From positions 1 to 64,000 of the forward strand of contig CAWKPB010000001.1 of NCBI GenBank assembly GCA_963851405.1: a DNA stretch of 64,000 nucleotides, in the 5' to 3' direction. Source of the DNA: JANPBY01 sp963851405 (GTDB lineage Bacteria; Actinomycetota; Actinomycetes; DATJPE01). Both the position numbers and the translations under genes were made by a program. Shown one piece after another: positions 1-10,415 of the stretch; positions within the stretch are counted from its first letter, which is position 1, and every line of letters begins with the position of its first letter. Below the pieces are notes generated by a model, which did no database searches, was not told where the DNA came from, and saw only the letters and a list, made by a program, of their open reading frames with translations.

Positions 1-77
1 CGCCGCATCGCTTTCCATTCCGGACGCTCCCAGCGGCGGGGAGTGCGCCACATTCGGACACTTCTGCCACTAGTTGG

Positions 78-1492
78 CTATGGCCCAGGCCCGGTGACCT
101 TTGGAGTCACAGGCGAATCTGGATTCGCGGTGGTCTCGGGAGTCTCACCGCGGACGAGCGTGCGCAGCCGTTCTGCGCGTACGGCCCAGCGTCACGCTCG
201 GCTCCATGGTCGCTGGGGATGTAGTAGCGGCGGGCAGCACGGCATCGGGGGCGTACTGCTGCTCGACCACACCGTGCGGGAAGTCGTGGGGGTAGCGGTA
301 GCCCGTCCCCGTGGCCGATCTTCTGAGCTCCGGCGTAGTGGGAGTCCCGCAGCCGGCAGGCACCGGACCGCCGAGTCCGGCTCGGACGTCTCGACGTGGC
401 CGCCCGATAGCGGGATCACAGCGTTTGACTTCGGCGCGAGGCTGAGGTGGATGACGGCCTGGGCCAGGTTGATCTGTCGCCTCGGGGTAACCTACGAGCG
501 TCACTGCCTGCATGGCAGCGACGGCTAACGGAAGCGAGGTGGGGTCGGCCATCCCGACGTCCTCGCTCGCAAGGATCACCAGCCGTCGGGCGATGAACCG
601 CGGGTCCTCTCCGGCCTCGACCATCCGCGCCAGGTAGTGCAGGGCCGCGTCGACGTCGCTTCCTCGGATGCTCTTGATGAGCGCGCTCGTGATGTCGTAG
701 TGCTGGTCGCCGTCCCGGTCGTACCGCACCGCGGCCCGGTCGATGGCCTGCTCGACGTCGGCCACCGTCAACCGTCGGTCCGTCTCGAGCCTACGCGGCA
801 GCCGCCGCAGCCTCCAGGGCAGTCAGGCCCCACCGGGCGTCCCCACCGGACAGTCGGGTGAGCTGGTCCAGGGTGTCGTCGTCCACGGAGAGACCGGATC
901 GCGCCAAGGCCGCGCGGGTCGGTCGCCGGCACGCTCGAGGAGCAGCTCGTACGCCGTCCGCCTCCAGCGGACGCAGGGTGAGCAGCACGCTGCGCGACAT
1001 CAGCGGGGCGATGACCGCGAAGTGCGGGTTCTCGGTGGTCGCGGCGATCAGCGTGACCCAGCGGTTCTCAACGGCGGGCAGCAAGGGCGTCCTGCTGGGT
1101 CTTGGAGAACCGGTGGACCTCGTCGACAAACAGCACGGTCTCCCGGCCGCCGCGTCCCCAGAGCCCGTCGCGCTCGTCGATCACCTGACGGACGTCCTTG
1201 ACCCCGGCAGTGACGGCCGAAAGCTCGACGAACGCCCGATCGGTGGCCTGGGCCACCAGGTAGGCCAAGGTGGTCTTACCCGTCCCTGGGGGGCCCCACA
1301 ACAAGACGGAGGCAGGCGCGGTGCCGGTCCGGCCGGATCCCCGTCGACGAGTCGACGCAAGCGGGGTTCCCGGGCCGAGCAGGTGGTCTTGTCCGACGAC
1401 TTCGTCCACGCTGGTGGGCGCATCCGAACGGCCAGCGGCGCGTTCGCTGCAGCTCGCTCGTCCCCAGCCGCGGTGAACAGGTCTTCGGTCAC
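78..1492 (-). pseudogene. rarA: Replication-associated recombination protein A (RarA/MgsA AAA+ ATPase), frameshifted
   Basis: AAA+ ATPase of the clamp-loader/RuvB class that acts at stalled replication forks. Reading across frames from GTG 1492 gives the family order: an N-terminal segment with VVGQDHLLGPGTPL, Walker A (GPPGTGKTT), Walker B/DEVHR (LFVDEVHRFSKTQQDALLPA), sensor segment (IAATTENP), then the C-terminal helical part (ITSALIKSIRGSDVDAALHYLARM) and the ending RLRTLVRG before TAG at 78. The pieces lie in all three frames, so at least five one-base indels interrupt it. Conserved blocks are intact between the breaks, which fits sequence error better than decay. The GTG start overlaps the aspS stop codon (GTGA), so the two genes are co-transcribed. 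Confidence 0.8.
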
Positions 1493-3281
1493 GGGGCCGG
1501 GGCGGCCGCACCTGCCGATGATCCGCCTGGCTTCGTGTCGATCCCTGCTTCGCGCCGTTGCTGCGGCGTGATCGGCGCCGGAGCCGCGGTCAGCGGGTCG
1601 AACCCGCCACCAGTCTTGGGAAATGCGATGACGTCGCGAATCGAGTCGCTCCCCGACAACAGCGCGCAGACCCGGTCCCACCCGAACGCGATCCCGCCGT
1701 GCGGCGGCGCCCCGTAGGAGAAGGCATCGAGCAGGAACCCGAACTTCGCCTGCGCGTCCGCCTCGCTGAGCCCCATGACGGCGAAGACCCGCTCCTGAAT
1801 GTCTCGGCGGTGGATACGGATCGAGCCGCCGCCGATCTCATTTCCGTTGCACACCAAGTCATAGGCGTAGGCCAGAGCCGGGCCGGGGTCGGTGTCGAAG
1901 GTGTCCAGGAATTCCGGTTTGGGGGACGTGAAGGCGTGGTGCACCGCAGTCCAGGCTCCCGAGCCCACCGCCACGTCCCCGCTGGCCGTTGCGTCGGCGG
2001 CCGGTTCGAACAAGGGCGCGTCGACGACCCAGACAAACGACCACGAGGCCTCATCAATCAGCCCGCACCGATGGGCAATCTCGTTGCGCGCCGCACCGAG
2101 CAACGCGCGCGACGGCTTCGCTTCGCCAGCTGCGAAGAAGATGCAGTCGCCGGGCGAGGCCCCCACGTGGGCAGCCAGTCCCCCCCGCTCCACGTCAGTG
2201 AGGTTCTTGGCGACCGGCCCACCGAGTTCTCCGTCGTCTCCAATCAAGACGTAGGCGAGCCCCCGGGCTCCGCGCTGCTTCGCCCAGTCTTGCCAGGCGT
2301 CCAGTTGCTTGCGCGGCTGCGACGCTCCCCCGGGCATCACGACCGCACCAACATAGGGAGCCTGAAAGACCCGGAAGGTGGTGTCGGCGAAGAAGCCGCC
2401 GCACTCGGTCAACTCAAGCTCGAAACGGAGGTCGGGCTTGTCAGTACCGAACCTGGCCATCGCCTCCCGGTACGTCATCCGCGGGATGGGCGCCTCAACC
2501 CGGTACCCAATCAAGTCCCAGACCGCGGCAATCACGCGCTTCGGCCAGCTCGATCACATCGTCTTGCTCGACAAAGCTCATCTCAATGTCGAGTTGCGTG
2601 AACTCAGGCTGCCGGTCGGCGCGGAAGTCCTCGTCGCGGTAGCAACGGACGATCTGGTAGTACCGCTCGAGTCCCGCCACCATGAGGAGCTGCTTGAACA
2701 GCTGGGGGCTCTGCGGCAGTGCGTACCAAGACCCGGGTCGCAGTCTGCGCGGGGACCAGAAAGTCACGGGCCCCCTCAGGCGTCGACCGGGTCAAGGTCG
2801 GCGTCTCGACCTCCACGAAGTCGGCCTGACCCAAGACTTCCCGGGCCACCCGATTGACTTCACTGCGCAGTCGCAAAGCGGCCGCTGGCCCTGATCTCCT
2901 CAGGTCGAGATACCGGTACTGCAGACGCGCCTCCTCACCCACGTCCACGTGATCGTCGATCTGGAACGGCAGCGCAGCAGACTCGCTCAGAATCTCGACC
3001 TGGCTGGCCACCACCTCGATCTCGCCCGTGGGGAGATCAGGGTTGGCGTTGCCCGCGGGCCGCTCGTTCACCTCTCCGATGATGCGAAGGCAGTACTCGC
3101 TGCGCAGATCGTGCGCAACGTCCTCGTCACGAACCACCACCTGGACAACACCCGAGGCGTCTCTTAGATCCAGGAAAGCCACGCCCCCATGGTCCCTCCG
3201 CCGTGCCACCCACCCAGCCAAGGTGACGGTCTGGCCAGTGGCAGCGGCACGCAGGGTGCCGGCCTGATGGGTACGCAACAC
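1489..3281 (-). CDS. aspS: Aspartyl-tRNA synthetase, two apparent frameshifts
   Basis: Class II aminoacyl-tRNA synthetase that charges tRNA-Asp (possibly also tRNA-Asn in organisms using the indirect pathway). The N-terminal OB-fold anticodon domain (about residues 1-110: GWVARRRDHGGVAFLDLRD) is followed by the catalytic core with motif 2 (RCYRDEDFRADRQPEFTQLD), a GAD-type insertion and motif 3 (GIAFGWDRVCALLSG). Expected length near 597 aa fits the bacterial type. The frame breaks near 2755 and near 2535, each inside a GCGC/CGCG context, and removing one base at each site restores the family sequence (LVPARLRPGSWYALPQ; EAVIAAVWDLIGYR). For an essential gene these are probably sequencing errors. 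Start is GTG 3281; the stop overlaps the rarA start. Confidence 0.92.
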
Positions 3282-3365
3282 GAACGGGTCCTTTGGTCTG
3301 CCGGATGGGCGCCTATCGGTGCCAGCGGCAGCAGCGTACGCGGCTCGCTGCTACCGCTGATGCCC

Positions 3366-4707
3366 TCAGCAGCCGACCATCGCCGGCCGAAGATCTTCGG
3401 CAGGCGGCTGCCAAGTGTCTGCAGCTGCCTCGATCTGCTCCCCCGATCGAATGTCTTTCACCTCTCCCTGACCAGGAGCCGACTCTGAGGGGAACCAGAC
3501 GAACGGGATGCCCCTCCGATCCGCGTGCCTGATCTGACGGCCGAACTTGGCCGCCGAGGGCGCCACCTCGGCAGCTGATCCCCCGTGCGCGAAGCAACGC
3601 GGCAGTGGCGTCGGACTCCGGCCGGCTGGCCTCGTCGACGACCGCGACCAACACGCAGGTGGGGACCGCTCGTGACACCGAGACCAGGCTCTGCCCCACC
3701 AACCGAGAGACCAGCCTCGTGACTCCCACGGAGATCCCAACGCCCGGGTAGGTGGTGTCCCCATCGCGGGCGAGGGTGTCGTAACGTCCGCCCGAGCAAA
3801 TCGAGCCGATGCTCTCGTGCCCCACCAGCTGGGTCTCGTAGACCGTCCCTGTGTAGTAATCCAGCCCGCGCGCGATCTTCAAGTCGGCAATCACGAAGCC
3901 GGGTACAGCAGCGGCGGCAGACTCAACGACCTGGACCAACTCGCCCAATCCTTGGTCCATGAGCGGATCGCTCACACCCAGTGCCTGCACGCGATCGGCA
4001 ACCGAGCCATCGGCAACCTGAATCGATGCGAATTCTGCCACCGCGTCTGCCTGCGCCTGGGAAGCACCGAGTTGATCCCTCAGCAAGGCGCGCATGGCTT
4101 CGGCGCCGATCTTGTCGACCTTGTCCACCACCCTCAGCACGCCTGGGAGGTCGTCAAGACCCAGCCCTCGAAAAAAGCCCTGTGACAATTTGCGGTTGTT
4201 GACCTGCATGCGGACCGGCGGCAAGGGCAGTCCGGACAGCGCCTCAGCCAAGACGACGGGGAGCTCGGTCTCATAGTGGAACGGCAGCTCATTCAGTCCC
4301 ACCACATCGATGTCGGCCTGAAGGAACTCCCGAAAGCGACCATCCTGGGGCCGCTCCCCCCGCCAACACTTCTGGATCTGGTAGCGCTTGAGCGGGAAGG
4401 CCAGCCGACCCGCGTTCTCCAAGACATAGCGCGCGAAAGGCACGGTCAGGTCGTAGTGGAGCGCCAGCCCGGAGGCATCGACGGAGTCTTCCGGGTCGGC
4501 CTGTAGGCGACGCAGGAGGTAGACCTCCTTGTCGATCTCACCCTTGGTCAGCAACTGCTCAAGAGGCTCAACGGAGCGAGTTTCCAGACCCGAATAGCCC
4601 CACAATTCGAACGTGGACCGCAGCCGATCGATGACGGTCTGCTCGATCAGGCGTCCCGACGGCAGCCACTCCGGGAATCCAGACAGGGGTGACGGGCGCG
4701 CTGCCAC
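3366..4707 (-). CDS. hisS: Histidyl-tRNA synthetase, one apparent frameshift
   Basis: Class II synthetase that charges tRNA-His. Visible are the N-terminal SGFPEWLPSGRLIEQ block, the tRNA/ATP-binding HYDLTVPFARYV motif, motif 2 (QKCWRGERPQDGRFREF), the histidine-specific ARGLDYYTGTVYE motif, and a C-terminal anticodon-binding domain (KFGRQIRHADRRGIPFVWF). The last part lies in a different frame: the break is at the five-C run 3580-3584, and dropping one base joins the two halves into about 447 aa, the normal size. Unrepaired, the reading frame runs on with nonsense sequence to 3313. GTG 4707 directly follows the TAG stop of the upstream metallo-hydrolase gene, indicating one transcript. Confidence 0.92.
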
Positions 4708-5409
4708 CTACAGCCCCCGTCTCGGCGCGGCCTGCTGACTGGCCTCAGCCAGGAAGGGATTGCTGAGGCGTTCCCGGCCGATCGTGGTCTCCGGCCCATG
4801 TCCCGGGAGCACCACAACCTCGTCATCGAGTGGCAGGACCTTCGTGGACAAACTCGCCATCATGGCTTCGAGGGACCCGCCGGGCAGATCGGTTCTGCCG
4901 ATCGACCCCGCGAAGAGCACGTCACCGGACCAACATCTCGACGGTTCTTCGGTGGCCGCATCCGCTGTCGAGCGGAACATGACCGACCCCTTTGTGTGCC
5001 CTGGCGCGTGGTCTACCACCAACTGAAGCCCCGCCAGCTCCAGGGTGTCCCCGTCGGCCAGGGGCCGGACGTCGTCAGGCTCGGTCCACGTCAACCGGCC
5101 ACCGAACAGTGAGCCGGCTTCGGGCGAGATCCACGCGAGCGGATCGCTGAGCATCCCGCGGTCGGAGGGGTGGAGGTAGGCGGGGATGTCCCTGGCGCCA
5201 CAGACCGGAGCCACCGAGAAAGTGTGGTCGATGTGGCCGTGCGTCAGCAGAACAGCTACGGGCTGAAGTCGGTGGTCGCGCAAGACCGCGTCGAGCTCGT
5301 CGTCGATGCCAATGCCTGGATCGATGACCAGGCACTGCTCACCGGCCGCTGGCGCCACGACATAGCAGTTCGTCGCAAAGGCTTGCGCCGGAAAACCCAC
5401 GACGAGCAC
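4708..5409 (-). CDS. MBL-fold metallo-hydrolase (glyoxalase II-like)
   Basis: Metallo-beta-lactamase-fold hydrolase of the hydroxyacylglutathione-hydrolase group, 233 aa. The metal motif THGHIDH is at residues 56-62; further ligands are likely in DHAPGHTKGS, the SGDVLFAGSIGRTDLPGG segment and VLPGHGPET. The fold predicts hydrolysis of a thioester or similar bond in the cytoplasm; actinobacteria generally use mycothiol rather than glutathione, so the true substrate is not evident. It sits between the membrane cyclophilin (divergent) and hisS (directly downstream), the usual actinobacterial order. GTG 5409 is chosen because AAGGAGG lies about 7 bases upstream. Confidence 0.88.
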   Translation of the reverse strand: MLVVGFPAQAFATNCYVVAPAAGEQCLVIDPGIGIDDELDAVLRDHRLQPVAVLLTHGHIDHTFSVAPVCGARDIPAYLHPSDRGMLSDPLAWISPEAGSLFGGRLTWTEPDDVRPLADGDTLELAGLQLVVDHAPGHTKGSVMFRSTADAATEEPSRCWSGDVLFAGSIGRTDLPGGSLEAMMASLSTKVLPLDDEVVVLPGHGPETTIGRERLSNPFLAEASQQAAPRRGL

Positions 5410-5605
5410 CGCACGCCTCCTTCAACGATGACACTTCCGAATGAACAGCACGAGGTTATCGGCAGCAAGCCAGTCCTTCGGTGCCCACGTCACGTGGGGA
5501 ACAGACACGCCGCCTACACTGGCGGCCGTTGCGCAGGCACTTTCGCGCGTCAAACGTTCGTCTCGTCGATCGCGACCGATCGATCTCACACCCCAGGAGC
5601 ACGTG

Positions 5606-6454
5606 GTGGCAGGCCAAAAACGCGAACGTGAGGTCGAGCGGGCGCGGCACGAGCGGCAGCAGGCCCGGCGGTCCGAAGAAGCGCACAAGCGCAAGCAGCG
5701 GCAGCGGGTCTTCATCTCCGCCGGCGTCGCAGTCGTTGCTGTCATCGGCTTCGGCTATCTCGCTAACGCGATGAACGACGACGACTCAACAGTCGCGGAG
5801 CCCACACCCACCGCCGAGCCGTCCGTGGACCCTTCGGCCTCGGGCGAGCCATCACCATCGACCGAGCCCGTCGTGCTCGATTGCGCCCCAGTGAACGAAA
5901 CCCCTCCAGGTGACAAGCAGTACGACCAACCCCAGGACATCACCTTGCGACCTGAGGCCGTCTACTCCGTGAAGCTGACGACCAACTGCGGTGAGATCAA
6001 TATCGACTTCGATCCGGACGCACCCGAGAACGTCGCCTCGTTCATCGGGCTGGCCAACGATGGGTTCTACGACAACACGCTGTGCCATCGCCTCACGACC
6101 GACGGGATCTTCGTTCTTCAGTGTGGCGACCCGGCTGGGAACGGAAGCGGCGGACCCGGCTACGAGCTGCCGGACGAGAATCTGCCAGGCAACGCGGACA
6201 ACAACTACCCGGCGGGAACAGTGGCCATGGCCAATGCCGGTCCGGGGACGGGCGGCAGCCAGTTCTTCTTGGTGTACGAAGACACGACGCTGCCTCCTAG
6301 CTACACGATTCTGGGCACCATGACCTCTGGGCTGGGCCTCGTGCAGGCCGTGGCTGCGGAAGGCACCGCCGACGGCAGCGGCGACGGCGCTCCGAAGCAG
6401 CCTGTTCAGATCCTGACGGCCCTCACGGCTGAGACCACCGAGGTTCAGGGCTGA
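5606..6454 (+). CDS. Membrane-anchored cyclophilin-type peptidyl-prolyl isomerase
   Basis: Peptidyl-prolyl cis-trans isomerase that assists folding outside the membrane. The product (282 aa) has a strongly charged coiled-coil-like N-terminus (residues 2-34, rich in R/E/K), one transmembrane helix (about 35-55), a Pro/Ser/Thr/Glu-rich linker (about 60-100) and a cyclophilin domain from about 115 (FIGLANDGFYDNTLCHRL, GGSQFFLVYED). The charged N-terminus should be cytoplasmic and the catalytic domain extracytoplasmic. GTG 5606 is preferred because AGGAG lies 6 bases upstream; an in-frame start at 5441 exists but the preceding stretch does not look coding. The 196 bases to the divergent hydrolase gene hold both promoters. 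Confidence 0.88.
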   Translation: MAGQKREREVERARHERQQARRSEEAHKRKQRQRVFISAGVAVVAVIGFGYLANAMNDDDSTVAEPTPTAEPSVDPSASGEPSPSTEPVVLDCAPVNETPPGDKQYDQPQDITLRPEAVYSVKLTTNCGEINIDFDPDAPENVASFIGLANDGFYDNTLCHRLTTDGIFVLQCGDPAGNGSGGPGYELPDENLPGNADNNYPAGTVAMANAGPGTGGSQFFLVYEDTTLPPSYTILGTMTSGLGLVQAVAAEGTADGSGDGAPKQPVQILTALTAETTEVQG

Positions 6455-6456
6455 GC

Positions 6457-7960
6457 ATGAGCGACCAGCCGGTGGCTACGCCACCTTCGGACGATGCGTC
6501 CGAAGGTGCGGCTGCTGACGTTGCACCGCCAGTTCCGGAGCCCACTCCGCCACCGAACCAACCCCCGAACCACCCCCGAACCAACCCCCGAACCAACCCC
6601 CGAACCAACCCCCGAACCAACCCCCGAACCAACCCCGGTATCCACCCCGGTACCCACCCCTCACCCGCCCTCTCACGCGAGCCCGGTGCTCCTCTCCCGA
6701 GTCGCCCCTGCGATGACGCACGTGGGTCCGGCTCCGGAGTCCTTCGGCAGGGTCGAGCCGGATGGCACCGTCTGGGTCCGTACCGCGGCCGGCGAAGAGC
6801 AGGTCGGGCAGTTCCAGGCTGGCTCCCCTGACGAAGCTCTGAGCTATTTCGCCAGGAAGTACTCGACCCTCGAGACCGAGGTCGCGCTCCTGGAACAGCG
6901 CCTCGAATCCGCGGCGGATGTGAGCATCGACGAGGCCGCGGCGTCGATCGAACGACTCCGACAAGCCCTGGAGGCCCCTCAGGTCGTCGGAGACATCGAC
7001 GGTCTCCGAGCCCGGGTGGATGCGCTCACGCCGGCCCTGGACGCCCGCAAGCAGCGCGCCCGGCAACAGAAGGCGGAACAACGCTCTGCCGCGAAGGCTG
7101 CCCGCGAAGCCATCGTTGCTGAAGCGGAGACGCTGGCCGAGTCGACATCCTGGAAGGCGAGCGGCACCAGACTTCGGGAGTTGCTGGCTGACTGGAAGAC
7201 AGCTCCGCATGTGGACCGCGGGACCGAGCAGGCCATGTGGAAGCGTTTTTCTGCAGCGCGCAACACCTTCGACCGCCGCCGGCGCGCCCATTTCGCGAAG
7301 CTCTCAACCGAACAGGGTGAAGCCAAGGCCACCAAACAGGCGTTGGTCAAGGAAGCCGAGGGTCTGAGCAGTTCGACTGATTGGGCGAAGACGGCCACGG
7401 AGTACCGCAAGTTGATGGACCGGTGGAAGTCCGCTGGCCGAGCCAGCCGTACGGACGACGATGCGTTGTGGGCCAAGTTCAGGGCCGCTCAGGATGCCTT
7501 CTTCGGCGCCCGCTCGGCAGCGTTCAGCGAACGAGACGCCGGACAGGCCGTGAATCTCGCGGCCAAGGAGGCGCTGGCTACCGAGGCTGAGGCCCTGCTT
7601 CCGATCGGAGACCTCGGTAGCGCCAAGTCCTCGCTACGCCGCATTCAGGAACGCTGGGAAGCCGTCGGCCACGTTCCGCGTGGGGACAAGGACCGCGTCG
7701 AAGGACGCCTACGGCGCGTCGAGCAAGCGATCCGCGAGGCCGAGGAACGCAAGTGGAAACGGACCAACCCCGAAGCCCTCGCCCGTGCCACTGCCGCAGC
7801 CGATCAGCTCAACGCATCGATCGCGAAACTGGAGAAAGAGCGGGCCACGGCCGTGGCTGCCGGAGACGAGCGCGGCGAGCGCGAAGCCTCCGAGGCCCTC
7901 GCCGCTCGACGGGATTGGCTCGTCGAGGCCGAACGCGCTCTCGAAGAGTTCGGCGGCTGA
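6457..7960 (+). CDS. DUF349 domain protein with Pro-Glu-Pro-Thr repeat N-terminus, frameshifted
   Basis: Conserved actinobacterial protein with repeated DUF349 helical modules; function unknown. ATG 6457 begins MSDQPVATPPSDDASEG two bases after the cyclophilin stop. A Pro-rich tract made of 12-base repeats follows, then a short beta-type segment (FGRVEPDGTVWVRTAAGEEQVGQF) and about 400 residues of alpha-helical repeats, with W-K-x-S/T-G and W-K-T/S-A blocks typical of DUF349 (three copies, about residues 200-450 of the corrected protein). The start frame and the domain frame differ: one base is missing in an 11-base repeat unit and another just upstream. Adding both gives a continuous PEPT tract. 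An alternative is initiation at ATG 6713, after the repeats. It is convergent with rel, 11 bases apart. Confidence 0.8.
6554..6660 (+). repeat. 12-bp tandem repeat encoding Pro-Glu-Pro-Thr
   Basis: Seven units of CGAACCAACCCC occupy 6554-6636. The second unit (6566-6576) is only 11 bases long and breaks the reading frame. Two degenerate units (GGTATCCACCCC and GGTACCCACCCC) extend to 6660. In the frame of the downstream domain the units encode PEPT. Each unit junction forms a run of five C. Confidence 0.95.
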
Positions 7961-7971
7961 TCCGCGCTAGG

Positions 7972-10302
7972 TCAGCCGGTCGCTGAGGTGTCACGGTAGG
8001 CGTCGAACACACCCTCGACACCCCGGACTGCGCGCAGCACAGACCCGAGGTGAGTGGGGTCACCCATCTCGAACATGAAGCGCGACAGCGCTATGCGGTC
8101 TCGGTTGGTCGTGACGGACGCCGACAAAATATTGACGTGCTGGTCGGACAACGTGCGTGTGATGTCAGACAGCAGCCCGGCCCGATCCAGCGCCTCGACC
8201 TGGATCGCCACGAGAAACACCGAGGAGGCGGAGGGCGCCCATTCCACTTCGACGACCCGCTCCGGCTCCCGCGCCAACGACGCGACGTTCGCGCAGTCGC
8301 TCCGGTGCACTGAAACACCGCTCCCCCGAGTCACCCAACCGGTGATGGCATCCCCGGGCACTGGGGTACAGCACCGAGCGAGCTTCACCCAAACGTCACT
8401 GGCCCCCTTGACCACGACCCCCGGATCACCGGCAGGTCGCGCACCCCCCTTGCGGGGCTTGGTTGCTGGGGAGGTGAACTCGGCCAATTCCTCGACTGCC
8501 GCTTCGGCGCCGCCGAGCGCATGGACAAGTCGTTGAACGACTGCGTGAGGCGATAGCCGACCCTCGCCGATGGCCGCGTACAACGCCGTCACGTCCGCGA
8601 ATCTGCTTTCGACGGCGACCGCCTGGAGCGCACCCCCGGAAACAATCTGTTGAAGCGGGAGGCCCTGGCGTCGGATAGCCCGCGCCAAGGACTCCTTGCC
8701 CTGCTCGACTGCTTCCTCGCGTCGCTCCTTGCTGAACCAGGCGCGGATCTTGTTGCGCGCCCGGGCGCTCTTGACGAAGTTGAGCCAGTCCCGTGAGGGT
8801 CCGGCGCCTTGAGCCTTGGAGGTGAAAGCTTCGACCACATCCCCGTTGGCGAGGGTGCTCTCCAGCGGCACCAACTTCCCATTCACGCGCGCTCCCACGC
8901 ACCGATGGCCGACTTCGGTGTGTACCGCGTAGGCGAAGTCCACGGGAGTCCCCCCGGACGGCAGCGCGATCACGTCGCCCTTAGGGGTGAACACGAAGAC
9001 CTGCTTGGTTCCCAGGTCAAAGCGAAGGCTCTCGAGGAACTCCCCCGGATCGGAGGTTTCCCGCTGCCACTCGACGAGCTGCCGCAACCAGGCCATCTCG
9101 GTCGCCTGCTCGCGATCGGATTTCGAAGTCTTGCCGACCCCCGGGTGCTCCTTGTACATCCAGTGCGCAGCGATCCCGAACTCCGACATCTGGTGCATGC
9201 CTTCAGTCCGTATCTGCATCTCGACCGGTTTGCCGTCGGGACCGATCACGGTCGTGTGCAACGACTGGTACATGTTGAACTTGGGCATCGCGATGAAGTC
9301 CTTGAAACGACCTGGCACCGGGTGCCACCGCGCGTGGATCGCCCCAAGGGCCGCGTAACAGTCGCGAACGCTTTCGACGAGGACCCGTAGTCCCACTAGG
9401 TCATAGATATCAGCGAAGTCCCGGCCACGAACAATCATCTTTTGGTAGACGGAGTAGTAGTGCTTGGGGCGCCCCGTGACCGTGGCGCGGATCTTCACCT
9501 CGCGCAAGTCCGCCTCAACGAGCCCGATGACCTCGCTGAGGTACTGATCTCGACTCGGAGCCCGTTCGGCCACCAGACGCACGATCTCCTCGTACATCTT
9601 GGGGTGCAAAACCGCGAAGGCCAGGTCCTCCAGATCGCACTTCATGGAGTTCATACCGAGCCGGTGAGCCAGCGGCGCGTAGATCTCGAGGGTTTCGCGC
9701 GCCTTTTTCTCCTGCTTCTCCTGCGGCTGGAACTCGATGGTGCGCATGTTGTGTAGGCGATCCGCCAACTTGATCACCAGGACGCGAATGTCGCGTGCCA
9801 TGGCCACGACCATCTTGCGCACTGTCTCGGCTTCGGCGTCCTGGCCGTACTTGACCCGATCCAGCTTGGTGACGCCGTCGACCAGGTCAGCGACCTCGTC
9901 TCCGAAATCCGAGCGCAACGCCTCGAGCGTGTACGAGGTGTCCTCCACCGTGTCGTGCAACAAGGCGGCGCACAGCGTCGGCGGGGTCATCCCCAACTCG
10001 GCCAAGATCTCGGTGACAGCCAGCGGGTGGGTGATGTATGGGTCGCCGCTCAGGCGGACCTGACCCTCATGGCACAGCTCAGCGACCCGATAGGCCCGCT
10101 CCACGTCGCGCAGATCCGCCTTGGGGTGAGTGGTCCGGACCGCCCTGAACAGTGGGACAAGGGCGGGCAGGGACGGGCCACTGCGGGTACCACGGCGCCC
10201 CAACCGGGGAAGGCGGCGAGAGCCCTCAGCTACCTCAGCCAGGTCCGAGACCAGGGGGGCCGGAGGGGCGGACTCGTTCACCTCCGGCTGAAGCCCTTCC
10301 AT
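7972..10302 (-). CDS. rel: Bifunctional (p)ppGpp synthetase/hydrolase Rel
   Basis: Central stringent-response enzyme. It makes (p)ppGpp from ATP and GDP/GTP and hydrolyses it. Domain order is complete: an HD hydrolase domain with the HDTVED motif, the synthetase domain with RFKDFIAMPKFNMYQSLHTT (the RxKD form found in bifunctional Rel proteins), a TGS domain (VFVFTPKGDVIALPSGGTPVD), a helical/zinc-finger region (CCTPVPGD) and a C-terminal ACT domain. About 776 aa from ATG 10302, which has GAAGGG 12 bases upstream. ATG 10347 and GTG 10359 are in-frame alternatives and the true start is uncertain. It lies downstream of apt on the same strand, as in many actinobacteria. Confidence 0.95.
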   Translation of the reverse strand: MEGLQPEVNESAPPAPLVSDLAEVAEGSRRLPRLGRRGTRSGPSLPALVPLFRAVRTTHPKADLRDVERAYRVAELCHEGQVRLSGDPYITHPLAVTEILAELGMTPPTLCAALLHDTVEDTSYTLEALRSDFGDEVADLVDGVTKLDRVKYGQDAEAETVRKMVVAMARDIRVLVIKLADRLHNMRTIEFQPQEKQEKKARETLEIYAPLAHRLGMNSMKCDLEDLAFAVLHPKMYEEIVRLVAERAPSRDQYLSEVIGLVEADLREVKIRATVTGRPKHYYSVYQKMIVRGRDFADIYDLVGLRVLVESVRDCYAALGAIHARWHPVPGRFKDFIAMPKFNMYQSLHTTVIGPDGKPVEMQIRTEGMHQMSEFGIAAHWMYKEHPGVGKTSKSDREQATEMAWLRQLVEWQRETSDPGEFLESLRFDLGTKQVFVFTPKGDVIALPSGGTPVDFAYAVHTEVGHRCVGARVNGKLVPLESTLANGDVVEAFTSKAQGAGPSRDWLNFVKSARARNKIRAWFSKERREEAVEQGKESLARAIRRQGLPLQQIVSGGALQAVAVESRFADVTALYAAIGEGRLSPHAVVQRLVHALGGAEAAVEELAEFTSPATKPRKGGARPAGDPGVVVKGASDVWVKLARCCTPVPGDAITGWVTRGSGVSVHRSDCANVASLAREPERVVEVEWAPSASSVFLVAIQVEALDRAGLLSDITRTLSDQHVNILSASVTTNRDRIALSRFMFEMGDPTHLGSVLRAVRGVEGVFDAYRDTSATG

Positions 10303-10415
10303 CGCCACGGCGCGCCCTTCGAGAACGGACAGGGTTCGGGCGAGCATGAGCCCGATCACTCATTCTACGGGCTTCTGGTGGCCTGGCAGACGGACCACGA
10401 CCGGGCCCCTGCCTT

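Noticed and set aside
1558..2601. Long plus-strand open frame (347 codons) opposite aspS
   Set aside because: It is antisense to conserved aspS sequence, has low-complexity Arg/Pro composition and no recognisable domain; typical of high-G+C shadow frames.
6423..6657. Minus-strand frames encoding Gly/Val repeats (for example VGSGVGSG)
   Set aside because: They are the complement of the PEPT-encoding repeat tract, not a separate gene.
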